Below, in pieces: positions 41,504 to 44,562 of a DNA stretch of 44,562 nucleotides. The notes under the pieces were generated by a model, which worked only from the letters and a program-made list of their open reading frames with translations, searched no databases and was not told the origin of the DNA. The DNA is from DATEAV01 sp964513155 (lineage in GTDB: Bacteria; Chloroflexota; Anaerolineae; Anaerolineales; E44-bin32): positions 1-44,562 of the forward strand of contig CAZEMA010000006.1 in assembly GCA_964513155.1 (NCBI GenBank), written 5' to 3'. How positions within the stretch are numbered: the first letter of the stretch is position 1; each line of letters starts with the position of its first letter. Position numbers and translations under genes: made by a program.

Positions 41504-43384
41504 TCACGTGAGCAGGGCGTACAAGCGGTGGTCGGTTGAACCCACATAGAGAGTGCCGTCAGCGATCGCGGGAGTGCCAGTGATCGGGCCTCCGGTCGGG
41601 AAACGCCACCGCTGGCGCCCCGAGCGGAAGTCCAAGCAGTATACCGAGCCGTCGACGGAGCCGAAGTATAGAGAGTCCTCCAGAATCACAGGCGAGCCGG
41701 TGACTTGATGCTCGGTCTGGAACCGCCAGACCTCGCGGCTGTTGCGCGCGTCCACGGCGTAGACGTTGCCGTCGGCGCAGCCGACGAAGATCCTGCCTTC
41801 CGCAAAGATCGGAGAGGAGATGGAAGGCTTGCCCATTCGGAAGCGCCAAATCTGCCAGCCACCCTCGGCCTCGATGGCATAGAGCGTCCAGTCCAGCGAG
41901 GTGAAGTAGAGCATCCCCTCGACCAGGACGGCGGAGGAAGTCACGGCGCGTTTGGCCTTGAAACGCCACTTCAGCTCCCCTTTGAAATCGACGCAGTAGA
42001 AATCGCCGGTCTCGCATCCGAAGTAGACGCGCTCATCGGCGACGAGGGGAGAGGATCGGACGGGGCCGTTCGCGTCGGCCCGCCAGGCGCGGCGGCCGCT
42101 AAGGATGTTGACGACGTGCATGTGGGTGTCGTCCGAGCCCAGGAAGATGTGGCCATGTGACACTGTGGGCGAAGACCGGATCGGGCCCTCGGTGTAGTAG
42201 GTCCAGACCAGCCGCCCGTGATCCGCCGTCAGGGCATGCAGCCGATGATCCTCCGAGCCGACAAAGATCGTGTCCTCGTTGGCGGCTGGCCGCGTGGCGA
42301 TGCCAGCCTCGGTGGCGTATTTCCAGCGGAACTCCCCGGTCTTGGCGTCAAGGGCGTAGAGGTTGTTGTCGTAGCATCCGATGTAGACAAGGCCCCGATG
42401 AACGAGAGGCGAGGAGCGGATCTCGTCTTCGCACTCGAAAGACCAGAGTTCTTTCACATCGCTGCGTGCCTTGAGGATGTTTGGGGCCTGCGTGCCACCG
42501 AGCATGCCCGTGCGTTTGGCCGCGATGAGCAGCGCCTGGCGCATCGCCTCGGCGCTTGGATAGCGATCCTTGGGATCGTACGGGAGGGCGGCGTTGATTA
42601 CAGCTTCAAGTTCCGGGGACACCCTCGGGTTGATCTGCCGGACGGGGCGTTCATCAAACGAGAAGGGTGGCTCTGCCCGGGGGTCGCGACGCGTCAGCAG
42701 GTGATGCAGGGTAGCGCCGAGCGCGTAGATGTCGCCGGCCGGAGAGGCCTCCCCCCGGTATTGCTCGGGCGGGGAGTAGCCTTCAGTCCCGATCATCGTC
42801 CCCTTTTGTCCTGGCTGGAAGACCCGGGCAATGCCGAAGTCGATCAGCCGGACGTTGGAATGGGCATCGATCATCACGTTGGAGGGCTTCATGTCCCGGA
42901 AGACCACCGGTTGGGGTTTGTGCCCGTGCAGGTAGGTGAGCACCTCGCAGAGTTCGAGGGCCCAGCCGACGACCTGGTCTTCGGGGAGGAAGTCCTCGGC
43001 TTCCGAGACGATCGCCTCCAGGTCTTTGCCCTCGATGAACTCCATCACCAGGTAGGAACTGCTGGCCTGGGAGAAGTAGTCGAAGATGCGGGGAATCGCG
43101 GGGTGGGAGAGCGTGGCCAGGAGGTCGGCTTCCCGCTCGAAGTTGCGGACGATCATCTCATACATGGTCGGGTCGGCGGCGAGGTTGATCATTTCCTTGA
43201 CCGCCACCAGCTTGGTGACGTTGGGGAAATGTAGGTCGCGGCCCTGGTAGACGGCGGACATGCCGCCCGCGCCGAGGATGCCGAGAATCAGATACCGGTC
43301 CTGGAGGGTAGCGCCCGGCTGCAACTGGGTCAGTGCGCCGGTTTCGGTGACCTTCCCCTCCAGGGTTCTCGTGATTCGCCGCAT
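41504..43384 (-). CDS. Ser/Thr kinase fused to an eight-bladed PQQ-type beta-propeller
   Basis: A 626-residue protein. The kinase domain (about 30-300) has the Gly loop GILGAGGMSAVY, K63 in VAVKEM, the catalytic loop VFRDMKPSN (162-169, Phe in place of His, Arg163-Asp164 kept), and DFG at 182-184. From about 310 the protein is a PQQ-like propeller: repeated SSPLVxxxxVYxGxxDxxxYAxDxxxGxxxWRF units, seven full blades plus one closed by the first strand (ELWSFECEDEIR). No hydrophobic helix lies between the halves, so both are cytoplasmic, which is unusual because most bacterial kinase sensors are outside the membrane. It is the first gene of a six-gene operon and has its own promoter. Confidence 0.92.
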   Translation of the reverse strand: MRRITRTLEGKVTETGALTQLQPGATLQDRYLILGILGAGGMSAVYQGRDLHFPNVTKLVAVKEMINLAADPTMYEMIVRNFEREADLLATLSHPAIPRIFDYFSQASSSYLVMEFIEGKDLEAIVSEAEDFLPEDQVVGWALELCEVLTYLHGHKPQPVVFRDMKPSNVMIDAHSNVRLIDFGIARVFQPGQKGTMIGTEGYSPPEQYRGEASPAGDIYALGATLHHLLTRRDPRAEPPFSFDERPVRQINPRVSPELEAVINAALPYDPKDRYPSAEAMRQALLIAAKRTGMLGGTQAPNILKARSDVKELWSFECEDEIRSSPLVHRGLVYIGCYDNNLYALDAKTGEFRWKYATEAGIATRPAANEDTIFVGSEDHRLHALTADHGRLVWTYYTEGPIRSSPTVSHGHIFLGSDDTHMHVVNILSGRRAWRADANGPVRSSPLVADERVYFGCETGDFYCVDFKGELKWRFKAKRAVTSSAVLVEGMLYFTSLDWTLYAIEAEGGWQIWRFRMGKPSISSPIFAEGRIFVGCADGNVYAVDARNSREVWRFQTEHQVTGSPVILEDSLYFGSVDGSVYCLDFRSGRQRWRFPTGGPITGTPAIADGTLYVGSTDHRLYALLT

Positions 43385-43417
43385 GCTTCTCCCGATGCCC
43401 GATGCAGAGTCTGTGAG

Positions 43418-43426
43418 ATTATAGCA
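43418..43426 (-). promoter_or_regulatory. Extended -10 promoter of the phospho-signalling operon
   Basis: On the minus strand TGCTATAAT, a perfect -10 with the extended TGn element, 33 bases before the ATG of the kinase. A weak -35 (TTGCAC) lies 16 bases upstream. Confidence 0.55.
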
Positions 43427-43460
43427 CGGGCGTTTTCGTGTGCAACCCGCCCATATGGCA

Positions 43461-43469
43461 TGCTATACT
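43461..43469 (+). promoter_or_regulatory. Extended -10 promoter of hemW
   Basis: TGCTATACT on the plus strand, about 65 bases before the hemW start. It is divergent from the kinase promoter, 34 bases away, and uses the same TGCTATA core. Confidence 0.45.
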
Positions 43470-43534
43470 CCCCGCCCGCGATCCCCGCTGCGGAGTGATC
43501 CTGGGGCGCGGTTGCCGCCGGACACCCGCCAAGG

Positions 43535-44562
43535 ATGGTCTTTGTGGAAGGCCAGGCTCCGCCCAATCCGGTCGAAACCCCTCGAGCCCTCTACTGCCAC
43601 ATCCCATTCTGCGTTTCCCGCTGCCACTACTGCGACTTCGTGACCTATGCAGGCTTGGAAGCCAGACTGCCAGCCTACGTTGCGGCATTGTGCCGAGAGG
43701 TCGGTGAAGTGGGAGAGCGGACACCGCTGGGCCTGGTGATAGACACGGTGTACCTGGGCGGGGGCACGCCCTCTTTGCTGGAGCCGGCGAGCCTGCAGCA
43801 GCTTGGGGCGGCAATCCAGAGAGCGTTCCGCATCCGGCCGGAGATTGAGTTCACGCTGGAGGCCAATCCGGGTGATCCAGACCCCGGCCGGTTGCAGGCG
43901 GCCCGCGATATCGGCGTTAACCGCCTCAGCCTCGGGATGCAGTCGGCAGATGACCGAGTGCTCGGCTTCCTGGGCCGGCGTCATCGCCAGGCGGATACCG
44001 TCTCGAGTGTGCGCCTGGCCCGGAGACTCGGCTTCGATAGCCTCAACCTAGACCTGATCTTTGGGTTGCCGGGGCAGAGCCTGGAGACCTGGCGGGGCAG
44101 TGTCGAGGCAGCCCTGGCGCTCGAGCCCGAGCATCTCTCGGCGTACGGGCTCTCGATTGAAGCGGGGACCCCTCTGCATCACTGGATCGAGAGGGGGTTG
44201 GTCGAGCAGCCAAATGACGACGAAGCCGCGAGCCAGTATGAGTGGCTCGAGAGGCGGCTTGACGCAGCCGGATTCAATCACTACGAGATCTCGAATTGGG
44301 CGAGGGGGGACATCGGCGAAGATGGGATCCCGCGCTTCGCCAGCCGCCACAACGTGACCTACTGGGGCAACAGGCCCTACCTGGGACTCGGCGCCGGTGC
44401 CCATGGGTATGCGAATGGCCTGCGCTACACGGATGTACCGATGGTGGGCGAGTATATCCAGCGACTGTCCCAGCGGGCAGGATCGATTGCCTTCCCCCTC
44501 TCGTCGGCAGCCGAGTCGTGGACGCGCGTCGGACCGGAAGAGGCCGCCATGGATACGATGCT
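43535..44562 (+). CDS. hemW: HemW-like radical SAM heme chaperone, cut by the window end
   Basis: At least 342 residues are readable before the window ends. The radical SAM motif is CVSRCHYCDF (CxxxCxxC) preceded by ALYCHIPF, typical for HemW. Further motifs are LGGGTPSLL, EANPGD, NRLSLGMQSADDRVL, LDLIFGLPGQSLETW, and LGLGAGAHGY. HemW was formerly called oxygen-independent coproporphyrinogen oxidase-like and acts as a heme chaperone. The residue after the CxxxCxxC motif and the HIPFC start favour HemW over HemN. The start is either ATG 43535 or GTG 43544; the latter has AAGGA eight bases upstream. Confidence 0.92.
   Translation, partial: MVFVEGQAPPNPVETPRALYCHIPFCVSRCHYCDFVTYAGLEARLPAYVAALCREVGEVGERTPLGLVIDTVYLGGGTPSLLEPASLQQLGAAIQRAFRIRPEIEFTLEANPGDPDPGRLQAARDIGVNRLSLGMQSADDRVLGFLGRRHRQADTVSSVRLARRLGFDSLNLDLIFGLPGQSLETWRGSVEAALALEPEHLSAYGLSIEAGTPLHHWIERGLVEQPNDDEAASQYEWLERRLDAAGFNHYEISNWARGDIGEDGIPRFASRHNVTYWGNRPYLGLGAGAHGYANGLRYTDVPMVGEYIQRLSQRAGSIAFPLSSAAESWTRVGPEEAAMDTM

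Overview
This is one high-GC scaffold of about 44.6 kb from an uncultivated-style bacterial assembly. It contains three runs of exactly 100 N. There is no rRNA, tRNA, phage or IS marker, so taxonomy is inference only. The set of Ser/Thr kinases, a kinase-PQQ propeller fusion, J-domain/VWA and FHA proteins, TATAAT-type promoters and Shine-Dalgarno sites fits a GC-rich bacterium of Chloroflexota (Anaerolineae-like) type best.

Layout. 0-5 kb (minus strand): an unrecognised 499-aa protein coupled to a zinc alcohol dehydrogenase, a histidine phosphatase split by a gap, and a GPH/MFS sugar transporter. 5.1-10.7 kb (minus): the most unusual block. A zinc-ribbon membrane protein, a DUF2207-like membrane protein ending in a seven-cysteine Cys-Ala tail, a complete PqqD/radical-SAM/SPASM enzyme, a cysteine-free pseudo-radical-SAM paralogue and a methyltransferase lie in one direction behind one promoter. 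It looks like a protein-modification (RiPP-like) cassette whose substrate would be the tail of a membrane protein. 10.9-15.3 kb (plus): a phospholipid operon (CDP-alcohol phosphatidyltransferase, LpxL-like acyltransferase, PAP2 phosphatase), then a six-TM zinc-ribbon protein. 15.5-20.3 kb (plus): LigA with a putative leaderless promoter, an alpha-oxoamine synthase and an RlmI-type methyltransferase. 20.6-25 kb (minus): class III aminotransferase, GAF-PAS histidine kinase and CpXC protein. 25.2-26.9 kb (plus): acyl-CoA ligase, ending at a nested inverted repeat. 27-31.3 kb (minus): KimA-like permease and FtsH, both cut by a real gap, and a tail-anchored Ser/Thr kinase. 31.5-36 kb (plus): diacylglycerol-kinase-family protein, SH3b protein, a helical unknown and an ABC exporter pair. 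36-43.4 kb (minus): NarL-type regulator, Hsp20, then a six-gene phospho-signalling operon (kinase-PQQ propeller, PP2C phosphatase, J-domain-VWA, FHA, an 80-aa protein, OmpR-type regulator). 43.5 kb to the end (plus): HemW, cut by the window edge.

Two of the three gaps are flanked by identical 55-bp copies. They are unmerged contig overlaps, and collapsing them restores intact genes (histidine phosphatase and PAP2). The third gap has no duplicated flank and hides real sequence.

All domain calls come from motif reading without database search. Promoter calls are pattern matches only.
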